Assembly (NCBI GenBank): GCA_900540875.1 | Contig: UQHT01000004.1 | Coordinates: 1 to 64,000, forward strand | From: an uncultured Collinsella sp. | Lineage (GTDB): Bacteria > Actinomycetota > Coriobacteriia > Coriobacteriales > Coriobacteriaceae | Reading direction: 5' to 3' | Length of the DNA stretch: 64,000 bases | Shown: piece by piece, positions 1-8,040 of the stretch | Layout of the letters: each line of letters begins with the position of its first letter | How positions within the stretch are numbered: position 1 is the stretch's first letter | Position numbers and translations under genes: made by a program | The notes under the pieces: model-generated | Databases searched by the model: none | Told to the model about the DNA's origin: nothing | The model's input: only the letters and a program-made list of their open reading frames with translations

Positions 1-15
1 TTCTAACGCCCACCA
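1..15 (+). tRNA. 3' end of a probable tRNA (cut by window start)
   Basis: The first bases read as the last part of a T-arm, a seven-base acceptor strand AACGCCC, a discriminator A and a templated CCA. A strong T-tailed terminator follows nine bases later, as is usual after tRNA genes. The anticodon lies outside the window, so identity cannot be given. Fifteen bases are too few for certainty. Confidence 0.4.
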
Positions 16-23
16 AATGTTCG

Positions 24-58
24 CAGCTCAGAGGCTATGTCCTCTGGGCTGTTTTTTT
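24..58 (+). terminator. Rho-independent terminator
   Basis: An 11-bp stem CAGCTCAGAGG / CCTCTGGGCTG (one G:U pair) with a short loop is followed by seven T. It ends the transcript of the probable tRNA at the window edge. Confidence 0.85.
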
Positions 59-373
59 GTCACCGAGCTCGCCGCCAGATAAGCCACCAAATATTGATTC
101 AAGGTCTGTACGCGATGATCTTCGCATCCCGTAGGGGTACCGGCAGATTGCATACGTCCTGGCCGATCGTGACCGCAACATGTTGGTCAAGCATTATCTT
201 TTGGATTCTTTTGGCGTGAGTGGCTTAGTTTTGGTAGGATTTGTCGGCGTCTTGACAAAGGGGGTTTTATAACTGCCATGCAGGTAGTCGTGTTGGTAAC
301 GTTTTACCGACTTGTCAAATACCCCTCATTTTTAATGCGTCTGCAAAATGACCAATTGCTTTGACCTGCTGAA
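59..373. other. Non-coding stretch, no gene seen
   Basis: Short open frames occur here but none has a ribosome binding site or a recognisable product. A TTGACA at 252-257 could be a -35 box, but no matching -10 at normal spacing is visible. I see no RNA family that I can name. Confidence 0.4.
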
Positions 374-389
374 ACACTATATGTTGTGT
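374..389. promoter_or_regulatory. NrdR box upstream of nrdD
   Basis: The 16-mer ACACTATATGTTGTGT is an almost perfect palindrome and fits the known NrdR box (ACACwATATwTTGTGT type). NrdR is the ATP-cone repressor of ribonucleotide reductase genes. The site lies between two TTGACC hexamers (361-366 and 390-395), so bound repressor would cover the promoter. NrdR usually binds paired boxes; I see only one clear box. Confidence 0.75.
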
Positions 390-646
390 TTGACCTAAAA
401 AAAGAATACAGGATATAGATGCCTCTTTGTCGTATGATAGATGGCGGACAGAGAACGAAGACCTTAACTGCCTCTTTTGAACGTGTCCTTGAGTCGCTTG
501 ATCGGCTCCTGGGGATGTCCGCATGGAGGCTTATGGTTTATCGAGAACACAGATTGCGCGACGGCGCCGCAAGACAGGGGCAAGCCCTGCCGGGCATCGT
601 TTGGCTCTGAAGCGCAATGAGACTACGATGCGAAAGAGGCAAGAGG
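390..646 (+). promoter_or_regulatory. Long nrdD leader region
   Basis: About 200 bases separate the likely promoter (GATATA near 413-418) from the nrdD start. The stretch can fold locally (for example CAGGGG / CCCTG near 573-588). I could not match it to a known riboswitch class; cobalamin riboswitch core motifs are absent. A 63-codon frame at 419-610 has no ribosome binding site and is not called. Confidence 0.3.
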
Positions 647-2869
647 ATGAAGATCATCAAGCGCAGCGGCACCGAGGTTGTCTTTGACATCGACAAGATC
701 GTCAATGCCATCCGCGCCGCAAACTTGGAGGTCGAGGAGAGCTCTCGTCTAACCGACCGTCAGGTGGTTTACGCGGCACAAAACGTTGCCGAGGCATGTG
801 AAAATGCCGGGCACACCGTATCGGTCGAGGAGATCCAGGATCTGGTCGAGGACGAGATCATGCGTCTCGACTGCTATGAGGTCGCTCGCCACTACATCAT
901 TTATCGCTATGTTCAGAGCCTGAAGCGCCAAAAGAACACGACCGACGACAAGATCCTGTCGCTGATCGAATGCAACAACGAAGAGGTCAAGCAGGAGAAC
1001 TCTAACAAAAACCCGACCGTCAACTCCGTTCAGCGCGATTACATGGCCGGCGAGATCTCCAAGGACCTGACGCAGCGCGTGCTGCTGCCCCAGGAGATCG
1101 TGGATGCCCACAACGAGGGCCTGATTCACTTCCACGATTCGGACTACTTCGCCCAGCACATGCACAACTGCGACTTGGTGAACCTGGAGGATATGCTCCA
1201 GAACGGCACCGTTATCTCGGGCACTCTGATCGAGAAGCCGCACAGCTTCTCGACTGCCTGCAATATCGCGACGCAGATTATCGCCCAGGTCGCCTCTTCC
1301 CAGTACGGCGGTCAGTCGATTTCGCTGACCCATCTGGCTCCGTTTGTCGAGGTGAGCCGTCAGAAGATTCGTGGCGAGGTTGCCCGCGAGCTCGAGGAGC
1401 TTGGCGTCTCTGCGTCTGCCGAGAAGGTTCGTGAGGTCGTTGAGGACCGCCTGCGCGATGAGATTCGTCGCGGCGTCCAGACGATTCAGTATCAGGTCGT
1501 GACCCTTATGACCACGAATGGCCAGGCGCCGTTCGTGACGGTCTTTATGTATCTCAATGAGGCCCGTACGCCCCAGGAGAAGCACGACCTTGCCATGATT
1601 GTGGAGGAGACGCTTCGTCAGCGCTATGAGGGCGTTAAGAACGAAGCCGGCGTGTGGATCACCCCGGCGTTCCCCAAGCTCATCTACGTGCTCGAGGACG
1701 ATAACGTTTACGAGGATTCCCCGTACTTCTACCTGACTCAGCTGGCTGCGAAGTGCACCGCCAAGCGCATGGTGCCCGACTACATCTCCGAGAAGAAGAT
1801 GCGCGAGCTCAAGCTGTCGAAGGGTGAGACCGCCGGCAATGGCGATTGCTATACCTGCATGGGTTGCCGCAGTTTCCTGACGCCCGACCGTTCGGGCAAC
1901 GGCTTTAACAATGTCGCCAATGCGCTGAACTATGACCCGACCAAGCCTAAGTACTATGGTCGCTTTAACCAGGGTGTTGTGACCATCAACCTGCCCGATG
2001 TCGCGCTGAGCTCGCATCAGGACATGGACAAGTTCTGGAAGATCTTCGATGAGCGCCTTGAGCTGTGCCACCGTGCCCTGCTGTGCCGTCATGAGCGCCT
2101 GATGGGGACGCTTTCTGACGCCGCACCGATTCTTTGGCAGTACGGTGCCCTCGCCCGTCTGAAGAAGGGCGAGACGATCGACAAGCTGCTCGTGGGCGGA
2201 TACTCCACCATTAGTCTGGGTTATGCCGGCCTGTATGAGTGCGTCAAGTACATGACGGGCCACAGCCATACCGAGAAGGAGGGCACACCCTTTGCTATGG
2301 CCGTCATGCAGCGCATGAACGACAAGTGCGCCGAGTGGAAGGCTGAAAGCGATATCGACTTCTCGCTGTACGGTACCCCGCTTGAGTCGACGACCTACAA
2401 GTTCGCCAAGTGCCTGCAGCGTCGTTTTGGCATCATCCCGGGCGTGACGGACAAGGGCTACATCACCAACAGCTACCATGTCCACGTGTCCGAGGAGATC
2501 GACGCATTCGACAAGCTCAAGTTCGAGGGCATGTTCCAGCAGCTTTCGCCGGGCGGTGCCATCTCCTACGTCGAGGTTCCCAACATGCAGGACAACCTTA
2601 AGGCTGTCATTCGCGTGATGCAGTACATCTACGACAACATCATGTACGCCGAGCTCAACACCAAGAGCGACTACTGCCAGGTGTGCGGCTACGATGGCGA
2701 GATCCGCATTATCGAGGACGACGGTAAACTGGTGTGGGAGTGCCCCAACTGCGGCAATCGTGACCAGGAGAAGATGAATGTCGCCCGTCGCACGTGCGGC
2801 TACATCGGTACCCAGTTCTGGAACCAGGGTCGAACCGAGGAGATCCGCGACCGCGTGCTGCATCTCTAA
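647..2869 (+). CDS. nrdD: Anaerobic ribonucleoside-triphosphate reductase (class III)
   Basis: Reduces ribonucleoside triphosphates to deoxy forms under anaerobiosis using a glycyl radical. The 740-residue protein starts with an ATP-cone (residues 1 to about 90, beginning MKIIKRSGTEVVFDI). It then has the large barrel domain, a C-terminal zinc site CQVCG...CPNCG, and the glycyl-radical motif RTCGYIG near residue 718. The ATG at 647 is preferred over an in-frame ATG at 617, because AAAGAGG sits seven bases upstream of 647. The activase nrdG follows after 427 bases. An NrdR box at 374-389 indicates repression when dATP is high. Presence of this enzyme fits an anaerobic lifestyle. Identification is firm. 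Confidence 0.97.
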   Translation: MKIIKRSGTEVVFDIDKIVNAIRAANLEVEESSRLTDRQVVYAAQNVAEACENAGHTVSVEEIQDLVEDEIMRLDCYEVARHYIIYRYVQSLKRQKNTTDDKILSLIECNNEEVKQENSNKNPTVNSVQRDYMAGEISKDLTQRVLLPQEIVDAHNEGLIHFHDSDYFAQHMHNCDLVNLEDMLQNGTVISGTLIEKPHSFSTACNIATQIIAQVASSQYGGQSISLTHLAPFVEVSRQKIRGEVARELEELGVSASAEKVREVVEDRLRDEIRRGVQTIQYQVVTLMTTNGQAPFVTVFMYLNEARTPQEKHDLAMIVEETLRQRYEGVKNEAGVWITPAFPKLIYVLEDDNVYEDSPYFYLTQLAAKCTAKRMVPDYISEKKMRELKLSKGETAGNGDCYTCMGCRSFLTPDRSGNGFNNVANALNYDPTKPKYYGRFNQGVVTINLPDVALSSHQDMDKFWKIFDERLELCHRALLCRHERLMGTLSDAAPILWQYGALARLKKGETIDKLLVGGYSTISLGYAGLYECVKYMTGHSHTEKEGTPFAMAVMQRMNDKCAEWKAESDIDFSLYGTPLESTTYKFAKCLQRRFGIIPGVTDKGYITNSYHVHVSEEIDAFDKLKFEGMFQQLSPGGAISYVEVPNMQDNLKAVIRVMQYIYDNIMYAELNTKSDYCQVCGYDGEIRIIEDDGKLVWECPNCGNRDQEKMNVARRTCGYIGTQFWNQGRTEEIRDRVLHL

Positions 2870-3044
2870 TACCGCTCCGGGGCTGAGCCGAGAGGGCCAC
2901 TTGGGCATTTGCTCGCTATTTCGGACAGTCCTGCGCAAGACGAAGGCCACATTAAGTGGCCTTCTTTGCGTGCGGAACTCATATCGAGCAAAAGCCCAAA
3001 CGGCCCTCTCGGCTCAGCCAAGTTGACGTAGCTGAGATGCAGCA
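2856..3044. repeat. Long imperfect inverted repeat spanning the nrdD 3' end
   Basis: The arm 2856-2920 includes the last codons of nrdD and matches, on the other strand, the arm 2985-3044. Perfect blocks include 2881-2896 with 3004-3019 (16 bp) and 2856-2866 with 3034-3044 (11 bp). TTGGGCATTTGCTCG (2901-2915) pairs with 2985-2999 with one mismatch. A smaller hairpin sits at the centre. The arms look like an inverted duplication of the gene end and its downstream flank. Confidence 0.8.
2943..2968 (+). terminator. Terminator hairpin after nrdD
   Basis: AAGGCCAC / GTGGCCTT (8 bp) with loop ATTAA, followed by CTTTGC. It forms the centre of the larger inverted repeat. It may work in both directions, although only + strand genes flank it. 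Confidence 0.6.
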
Positions 3045-3201
3045 TACGCTCTGCTCACTCCTCGAAGTTCTTCGCGGAAATGAGTTGACCTGCAACGACG
3101 GTTTGCTTGCAATAACGGTTGAGCTGCAGCATTGTTTTTATTGGACCTCGAACCCTATACTCGATGTTCGCTGAGTTCATTGAGTATCGCTCGCGAGGGG
3201 T

Positions 3202-3277
3202 CTGGAGTATATCGTTCCGCCCGCAGTTTCGCAGGCCAAAGGCCGAGAATGTTTGAGGACGGAATGATATACTCCAG
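3202..3277 (+). promoter_or_regulatory. Stem-loop directly upstream of nrdG
   Basis: CTGGAGTATATCGTTCC (3202-3218) pairs with 3261-3277 with one mismatch over 17 bp, and flanking G and C runs extend the stem. The loop is about 42 bases. The right arm ends only seven bases before the nrdG Shine-Dalgarno sequence at 3284-3290. This suggests an RNA structure or a protein site that controls nrdG expression. The class is unknown. Confidence 0.5.
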
Positions 3278-3296
3278 GCCCCCAGGAAGGTTACTT

Positions 3297-3878
3297 ATGA
3301 ACTACGCGAACATTAAGTATTTCGACATTGCTAATGGAGAAGGCGTTCGTACTTCTCTGTTTGTGAGTGGATGCCGTCGTGGGTGCAAGAACTGCTTTAA
3401 CTCTGCCGCGTGGGACTTTGCTGCGGGCGATCCGTTCGATCGTGCCATCGAGGACAAGATTATCGAGAGTCTCGACCATCCCTTTATTGATGGCCTGACA
3501 ATTCTGGGCGGGGAGCCCATGGAACCCGAGAACCAGGCGGGGCTCGTTGATTTCATTGAGCGCGTTCGTGCCACTTATCCTGTGGGGTCGGGAAAGACCA
3601 TTTGGTGCTTTACTGGCGACGTTCTCGAGGAGCTTATGCCGGGCGGGCATCATCATACCGAGGTGACGGGCCGCATTCTCGCCTGCCTCGATATGTTGGT
3701 GGACGGTCCGTTCGTTCAGGATTTGTACGATATCTCGTTGCGCTTTAGGGGCTCGAGCAATCAGCGCGTGATCGATATGAATGCCACGCGTGCCCGTGCC
3801 GAGCGTGAAAACGTTGCACTTTGCGACGCCGTGGAGCTTTGGCGTGATGATCCGGTCTATTCGACCCATACTATGTAG
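3297..3878 (+). CDS. nrdG: Anaerobic ribonucleotide reductase activating protein (radical SAM)
   Basis: Installs the glycyl radical on NrdD using S-adenosylmethionine and a 4Fe-4S cluster. The 193-residue protein shows the cluster motif Cys26-x3-Cys30-x2-Cys33 (SGCRRGCKNC) and the GGEPM motif. It is short, as is usual for activases without ferredoxin inserts. The ATG at 3297 follows AGGAAGG at a good distance. The longer upstream frame crosses a stem-loop and is not protein-like. The gene lies downstream of nrdD in the same orientation, but hairpins between them suggest separate or attenuated expression. Confidence 0.95.
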   Translation: MNYANIKYFDIANGEGVRTSLFVSGCRRGCKNCFNSAAWDFAAGDPFDRAIEDKIIESLDHPFIDGLTILGGEPMEPENQAGLVDFIERVRATYPVGSGKTIWCFTGDVLEELMPGGHHHTEVTGRILACLDMLVDGPFVQDLYDISLRFRGSSNQRVIDMNATRARAERENVALCDAVELWRDDPVYSTHTM

Positions 3879-3946
3879 CTTGCAGAGGTTGCGTGCCGTC
3901 GTGGTACCATAGCGCGAACGCGAAATCAAAAAAAAGTGAGGCCCAG

Positions 3947-4504
3947 ATGGTCGATCAGGAAAAAGTCGAGACTGCCATTAAGCTGCTGCTTGAAGGTATA
4001 GGCGAGGAGCCGTCTCGTGAGGGGCTGCTGGAGACGCCGGCACGCGTTGCCCGTATGTATAGCGAGATTGCCGGCGGTATGGACCAGAGTGCCGAGGAGC
4101 ATCTGTCCAAAACTTTTGCCGTCGCTTCGAACGATTTGGTTATCGAGCGTGACATTACGTTTTACTCGTTGTGCGAGCACCATCTGCTGCCGTTTTATGG
4201 CAAGGCTGCCATTGGTTATATCCCTAACGGTCGGGTGGCGGGCCTGTCTAAGCTTGCTCGCACGGTTGAGGTTTATGCCCGCCGTCTGCAGCTGCAGGAG
4301 CAGCTGTGTGCACAGGTTGCCGACGCTCTCATGGATTATCTCGCTCCCCAGGGAGCGATTGTGCTCATGGAGGCTGAGCATATGTGCATGACCATGCGCG
4401 GCGTGCAAAAGCCCGGCACCAAGACTGTAACGCTCGCTCGCCGCGGCGTCTTTGAGACCGATCCGGCGCTCGAGGAGCGATTCTTTAGGATGCTGGGACG
4501 CTAA
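3947..4504 (+). CDS. folE: GTP cyclohydrolase I
   Basis: Converts GTP to 7,8-dihydroneopterin triphosphate, the first step of folate synthesis. The 185-residue length is typical. The zinc site is visible as CEHHLLPF (Cys76, His79) and Cys147 in the segment MCMTMRGVQKPG. The start at 3947 follows a GTGAGG sequence; earlier in-frame codons lack a binding site. An HD-domain gene follows after two bases, so the two are almost surely co-transcribed, with folB further down. Confidence 0.95.
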   Translation: MVDQEKVETAIKLLLEGIGEEPSREGLLETPARVARMYSEIAGGMDQSAEEHLSKTFAVASNDLVIERDITFYSLCEHHLLPFYGKAAIGYIPNGRVAGLSKLARTVEVYARRLQLQEQLCAQVADALMDYLAPQGAIVLMEAEHMCMTMRGVQKPGTKTVTLARRGVFETDPALEERFFRMLGR

Positions 4505-4506
4505 CT

Positions 4507-5088
4507 ATGAGAGTCGTTAACGACTTTACATCGAATACTGACGAGGGAGCGCTGCGTCGCGGTTTTATGGCTTCGGGCCTGACTCCCTTTGGTGCCATGC
4601 CTCGCATTGATTATATTTGTGCCAACGGGCTGTTCCGGCGGCACCTGGGCAACATTGCACAGTTGGAATCGGGGCGCATCTTCTGCCGCCACGGTATTGA
4701 CCACCTGCTGGATGTTGCCCGTATTATGTGGATCAAGAATCTCGAGGAACAGCTCGAATTTGACCGCGAGGTCATCTACGCCACGGCACTTCTTCACGAT
4801 ATCGGCAAAGATGAACAGTATGAATCGGGTATATCCCATGATGTTGCAAGCGAACGCGTCGCTGATGCGATCCTCGGCGGCATGCCCGATGACGTGGCGT
4901 TTGAGCCGGCCGATGCCGCAGCCATTAAGACGGCCATTCTGGGCCATCGAAAGCTGCGTGTGAACAGCCAACCGCTTGAGCGTCTGCTCTATGCAGCCGA
5001 CAAAGCGTCACGCGCCTGCTTTGCATGCCCCGCGCGCAATGCTTGCAACTGGAGCGACGATAAAAAGAACCTGTCGATTCGCGTGTAG
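4507..5088 (+). CDS. HD-domain phosphohydrolase in folate operon
   Basis: A 193-residue HD superfamily protein. The metal-binding pattern is visible as a first His in CRHGIDH, the doublet in LLHDIGK, a later His in ILGHRK and Asp in AADKASR. A C-terminal cysteine cluster (CFACPARNAC) is unusual and could bind a metal. It starts two bases after folE and is followed by folB 43 bases later. The family removes phosphates from nucleotides or related molecules. Placed between GTP cyclohydrolase and dihydroneopterin aldolase, it is a candidate for dephosphorylating dihydroneopterin triphosphate; that role is inference from context only. Confidence 0.85.
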   Translation: MRVVNDFTSNTDEGALRRGFMASGLTPFGAMPRIDYICANGLFRRHLGNIAQLESGRIFCRHGIDHLLDVARIMWIKNLEEQLEFDREVIYATALLHDIGKDEQYESGISHDVASERVADAILGGMPDDVAFEPADAAAIKTAILGHRKLRVNSQPLERLLYAADKASRACFACPARNACNWSDDKKNLSIRV

Positions 5089-5131
5089 CCGGTATGCGCG
5101 ATCGGGGTTCTAAACGAAGGAGACGATCGCG

Positions 5132-5617
5132 ATGAGTAATAAAAAACTGCCTGAGAATGCCACCAAGATTGAGGGTGCTGAGCTCGCCCGTCGTGGTAGG
5201 GGTGAAATTTCTGCTGCGACGGCGGTACCCCATGTGGGCTATGACGACCTTCGCCATGCCGACCGTATTGTCATTGACGGCCTTGAGGTTTTTGCCAACC
5301 ATGGCGTGTATCCCGAGGAGAACGCTCTGGGTCAGAAGTTCATCGTTTCTCTGGTGCTCTATGCCGACCTGCGCGCGGCGGGGGAGCACGATAGTTTGGA
5401 CGCCTCGATTGACTATGGCTCGGTGTGCCACGATGTTGATGGCTATCTGCGCGAGCATACGTTTAAACTCATCGAGGCGGCAGCCGAGGGGACAGCCCAG
5501 ATGCTGCTGCGCCGTTACCCCTCGTTGCTTGGTGTGCGCGTTAAGCTCGATAAGCCTTGGGCGCCTGTCGGTCTTCCCCTGGTAAGCTGCGGTGTCGAGA
5601 TCGAGCGCGTGCGCTAA
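5132..5617 (+). CDS. folB: Dihydroneopterin aldolase with N-terminal extension
   Basis: Cleaves 7,8-dihydroneopterin to 6-hydroxymethyl-dihydropterin and glycolaldehyde. The FolB domain begins near residue 45 (DRIVIDGLEVFANHGVYPEE) and has the lysine-containing end motif VKLDKPWAP. The family is normally about 120 residues; this protein is 161 because of about 44 extra N-terminal residues of unknown use. The start follows AAGGAG. Later steps (folK, folP) are not in this window, as the next gene is on the other strand. Confidence 0.93.
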   Translation: MSNKKLPENATKIEGAELARRGRGEISAATAVPHVGYDDLRHADRIVIDGLEVFANHGVYPEENALGQKFIVSLVLYADLRAAGEHDSLDASIDYGSVCHDVDGYLREHTFKLIEAAAEGTAQMLLRRYPSLLGVRVKLDKPWAPVGLPLVSCGVEIERVR

Positions 5618-5623
5618 CCGGTT

Positions 5624-6400
5624 CTAATGCGTCTCTATGGGTGGCTGCTTGAGCCGCTGCGACAGAGCTCTATTGTTGGGACAGTACGTGTCGAGCAGGG
5701 CGTGAAAACGCTGATTGTGGCTTGGCTCGAGCAAGTGGACGAACTCGTGGGCGACAACCATGTCGAGACACTCGATGGGATAGGCGGCAAGTTCGCGTGC
5801 GATGCGAATGGCGCCGGTCTTGGGCGTGCATGAGCCCCAGCGCGTTTTCATGCTGCGCACAGAGACGCGGGCCACGGTGACGCCCATTGCGATTTCGTAC
5901 GCGTGCACCATATCGCGCAGTGCCGTGGTGACCTCGGACGTATAAAGCTGGTTGATGTTGGCTTGGAGTTCATCGGGCGTTAGGCCGTCGAGGATTGCGT
6001 GCCGCTTGGCCCGTGGGCGTTCGTCTGGCTCGTCGGTACCCATAAAACTTGCGAAGGTAGCCTGTTTGGGCCGTGGTACGGGTGATGCAAAGTTGTGATC
6101 GAGTGCATCCTGCACCGTGATGGGCTTGCCCCAAAGTGCAATGATCGAGTGGGGACTGAGCGGCTCCTGTGCCGTTGCCTGACGTTGCTCGCGCTGGGCA
6201 AGTCGGCTGATAATCCAGGCGCTGTTGCGCTTCACAAACGCTTCGATGCGCTCGCGGCTGGCACCGAGCGGTGCGCTGGCGTCGACCTCGCCGCTCGATG
6301 TGACGCGTAGGTTGAAGTTTTTGACGCGCTTTTTGGTAACGACGACGGGGATGGGCGTCCCATCCGGTCGGGATAGGAAAAACGTAAACTGCTGCGTCAA
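5624..6400 (-). CDS. YgjP-like metallopeptidase-fold protein
   Basis: A YgjP/WLM (DUF45) family protein with the zinc motif HEFVHLLEPSHNQRFH near its C-terminus, as in SprT-like metalloproteases. I chose a TTG start at 6400, because GAAGGA lies seven bases before it. The ATG at 6433 would give 11 more residues but lies inside a hairpin and lacks a binding site. The gene converges with folB, leaving six bases between the stops. The substrate is unknown; members of the family are linked to DNA-protein or RNA-related repair, but nothing here shows that. Confidence 0.85.
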   Translation of the reverse strand: MTQQFTFFLSRPDGTPIPVVVTKKRVKNFNLRVTSSGEVDASAPLGASRERIEAFVKRNSAWIISRLAQREQRQATAQEPLSPHSIIALWGKPITVQDALDHNFASPVPRPKQATFASFMGTDEPDERPRAKRHAILDGLTPDELQANINQLYTSEVTTALRDMVHAYEIAMGVTVARVSVRSMKTRWGSCTPKTGAIRIARELAAYPIECLDMVVAHEFVHLLEPSHNQRFHALLDTYCPNNRALSQRLKQPPIETH

Positions 6401-6423
6401 AAGCGGTCCTTCAGATTGGGGAC

Positions 6424-6457
6424 GGGCCGGCATGTCGACCGTTCGGCATGCCGGCCC
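6424..6457 (-). terminator. GC-rich hairpin after the dipeptidase gene
   Basis: GGGCCGGCATG (6424-6434) pairs perfectly with 6447-6457. It lies just past the stop of the dipeptidase gene on the minus strand, without a T-run. It resembles the hairpin at 18475-18505 in sequence and shape. Confidence 0.55.
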
Positions 6458-6474
6458 GCTCAGGGGATGTGAAA

Positions 6475-7488
6475 TTAATAACGCTCAAAGAAGGCAAGCG
6501 CGTTGTCGCTGCAGAGCTTCTGCATCACGGTCTTGCCAAAGTGCCTGGAGAGCATGTTCTGGAATTCGGGCATTTTGCTGGCATCGGAGAGGAAAGTGGG
6601 CACCGCGGCACCGTCCCAGTCGCCGCCGAGCGCGATGATATTTTCGCCACCCAGGTCAAGCCAGTGTTCGATATGGGCTGCCAGCTGGTCGAAGGTGACA
6701 TCTGCGGCGGTCTTGTCGGTTGCGTCGTTGGATAGGAACTTGCTGCAGTAGTTGAGGCCGACGATACCGCCCATGTCGCGGATGGTGCGGAACTGGTCGT
6801 CGGTGAGGTTGCGCTTGACGCCGCAGACGGTGCGGGAGTTGGAGTGGCTGGCGACGAAGGGGCGCGTGGCGTGGGCGACAACCTCGTCAAAGCACTCATC
6901 GTTGAGGTGGGAGACGTCGAGCACCATGCCGGCGTGCTCCATCTGTGTAAGTGCCTCGATGCCGGCGGCGGTGAGGCCGGCATGGGTGTCGTGTCCGCTC
7001 GCGAGCGGTCCCTGCGCGTTCCAGCTGAGTGATGACATGAGTACGCCCAGGCTCTTGAGCACCTCGATCAGCGCGGGGTCCTCGGCAAAGAACGTGGCGT
7101 TTTCGATAGTGTGGATGCAGGCGACCTTGCCGTCTTTGAGCGCAGGGCGAATGTCAGCGGCGCTACGTACGTTGACCATGCGGTCGTGGTTGAGCATTGC
7201 CTGGCCGCTCATGTGCGCCATGATCTGCGCCTGGAAGCGCGCTGCGTGGGCGGTGGGAATCTCGTCGGGGACAAACGTGGCGAAGCACTGTGCCCACGGC
7301 GTGTTGCCGATCTTTGCGAGCGAGATGGCGCAGGCGTTGCCCTCGATGAGGTCGAAATCCTGCGGATGCGTTTCGTCGCCGGGGAAATAACCGTCGGTGC
7401 CGGCGGTAAAGCGCAGGTCGAGATCGAGCGTGGCCCAGCCGATGCGGTCGGCGGTGTCGCAGTGTAGGTCAAATACGGGATATGCCAT
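6475..7488 (-). CDS. Membrane dipeptidase family (peptidase M19)
   Basis: A 337-residue zinc dipeptidase of the renal dipeptidase type, hydrolysing dipeptides. Metal-ligand signatures are visible as DLHCDT at the start, EGN(A) near residue 50, DVSHLND and ASHSNSR in the middle, and GGDWDG near the end. The start at 7488 follows GGAGG at six bases; a longer frame to 7518 has no binding site. No signal peptide is seen, so the enzyme is probably cytoplasmic and serves peptide catabolism. Confidence 0.93.
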   Translation of the reverse strand: MAYPVFDLHCDTADRIGWATLDLDLRFTAGTDGYFPGDETHPQDFDLIEGNACAISLAKIGNTPWAQCFATFVPDEIPTAHAARFQAQIMAHMSGQAMLNHDRMVNVRSAADIRPALKDGKVACIHTIENATFFAEDPALIEVLKSLGVLMSSLSWNAQGPLASGHDTHAGLTAAGIEALTQMEHAGMVLDVSHLNDECFDEVVAHATRPFVASHSNSRTVCGVKRNLTDDQFRTIRDMGGIVGLNYCSKFLSNDATDKTAADVTFDQLAAHIEHWLDLGGENIIALGGDWDGAAVPTFLSDASKMPEFQNMLSRHFGKTVMQKLCSDNALAFFERY

Positions 7489-7608
7489 GGTTCCTCCGGT
7501 TGCAGCGTTTCTTTGCAAACTGTCTTTGAATTGTATGACTAGGGTATAGTTAGCGCCATATGTTCATGGCGGCCCGCGTTGTGCGCCGCCCTTATCACGG
7601 AGGTTACC

Positions 7609-8037
7609 ATGTCCAACCAGGGCAAGAAGGTTAAGACCCATTATCGTGGCACGCTCGACGACGGCACGCAGTTCGATAGCTCCTACGATCGCGGTGAGCC
7701 GCTGGAGTTCACCTGCGGCGCTGGCCAGATGATCAAGGGCTTCGACGCCGCTGTTGTCGACATGCAGGTGGGCGAGAAGAAGACCGTGCACATTCCTGCT
7801 GCCGATGCCTACGGCGAGCACAATCCCGAGATGGTTATTACCTTCCCGGCCGAACAGGTCCCCAACATCGAGCAGATCGAGAAGGGCATGAAGCTTTTCC
7901 TGTCCACGCCAAGTGGTATGCCCGTTCCCGCCGTGGTCATCGACGTAACGCCCGAGACCGTGACACTCGATGCCAACCACGAGTTGGCCGGCAAGGACCT
8001 CAACTTTGATATCGAGCTCGTTGAGGTCGAGGGTTAG
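7609..8037 (+). CDS. FKBP-type peptidyl-prolyl isomerase, SlyD-like
   Basis: A 142-residue FKBP with an insert-in-flap region of the SlyD type (residues about 65-120), a chaperone and proline isomerase. It starts MSNQGKKVKTHYRGTLDDG and has the FDAAVVDMQVGEKKT segment. The His-rich, nickel-binding tail of E. coli SlyD is absent. The ATG at 7609 follows GGAGG. A UreE-like gene follows three bases after the stop, so the two form an operon. A TATAGT box upstream near 7545 may be the -10. Confidence 0.92.
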   Translation: MSNQGKKVKTHYRGTLDDGTQFDSSYDRGEPLEFTCGAGQMIKGFDAAVVDMQVGEKKTVHIPAADAYGEHNPEMVITFPAEQVPNIEQIEKGMKLFLSTPSGMPVPAVVIDVTPETVTLDANHELAGKDLNFDIELVEVEG

Positions 8038-8040
8038 AGT

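Noticed and set aside
419..610. 63-codon frame before nrdD
   Set aside because: No ribosome binding site and no protein-like composition; it lies in the leader RNA.
749..2950. A 733-codon open frame antisense to nrdD
   Set aside because: It is the mirror of a strongly biased, well-recognised gene; its product is low-complexity and has no ribosome binding site. The same holds for the long antisense frames at 33477-35228 and 58298-59734.
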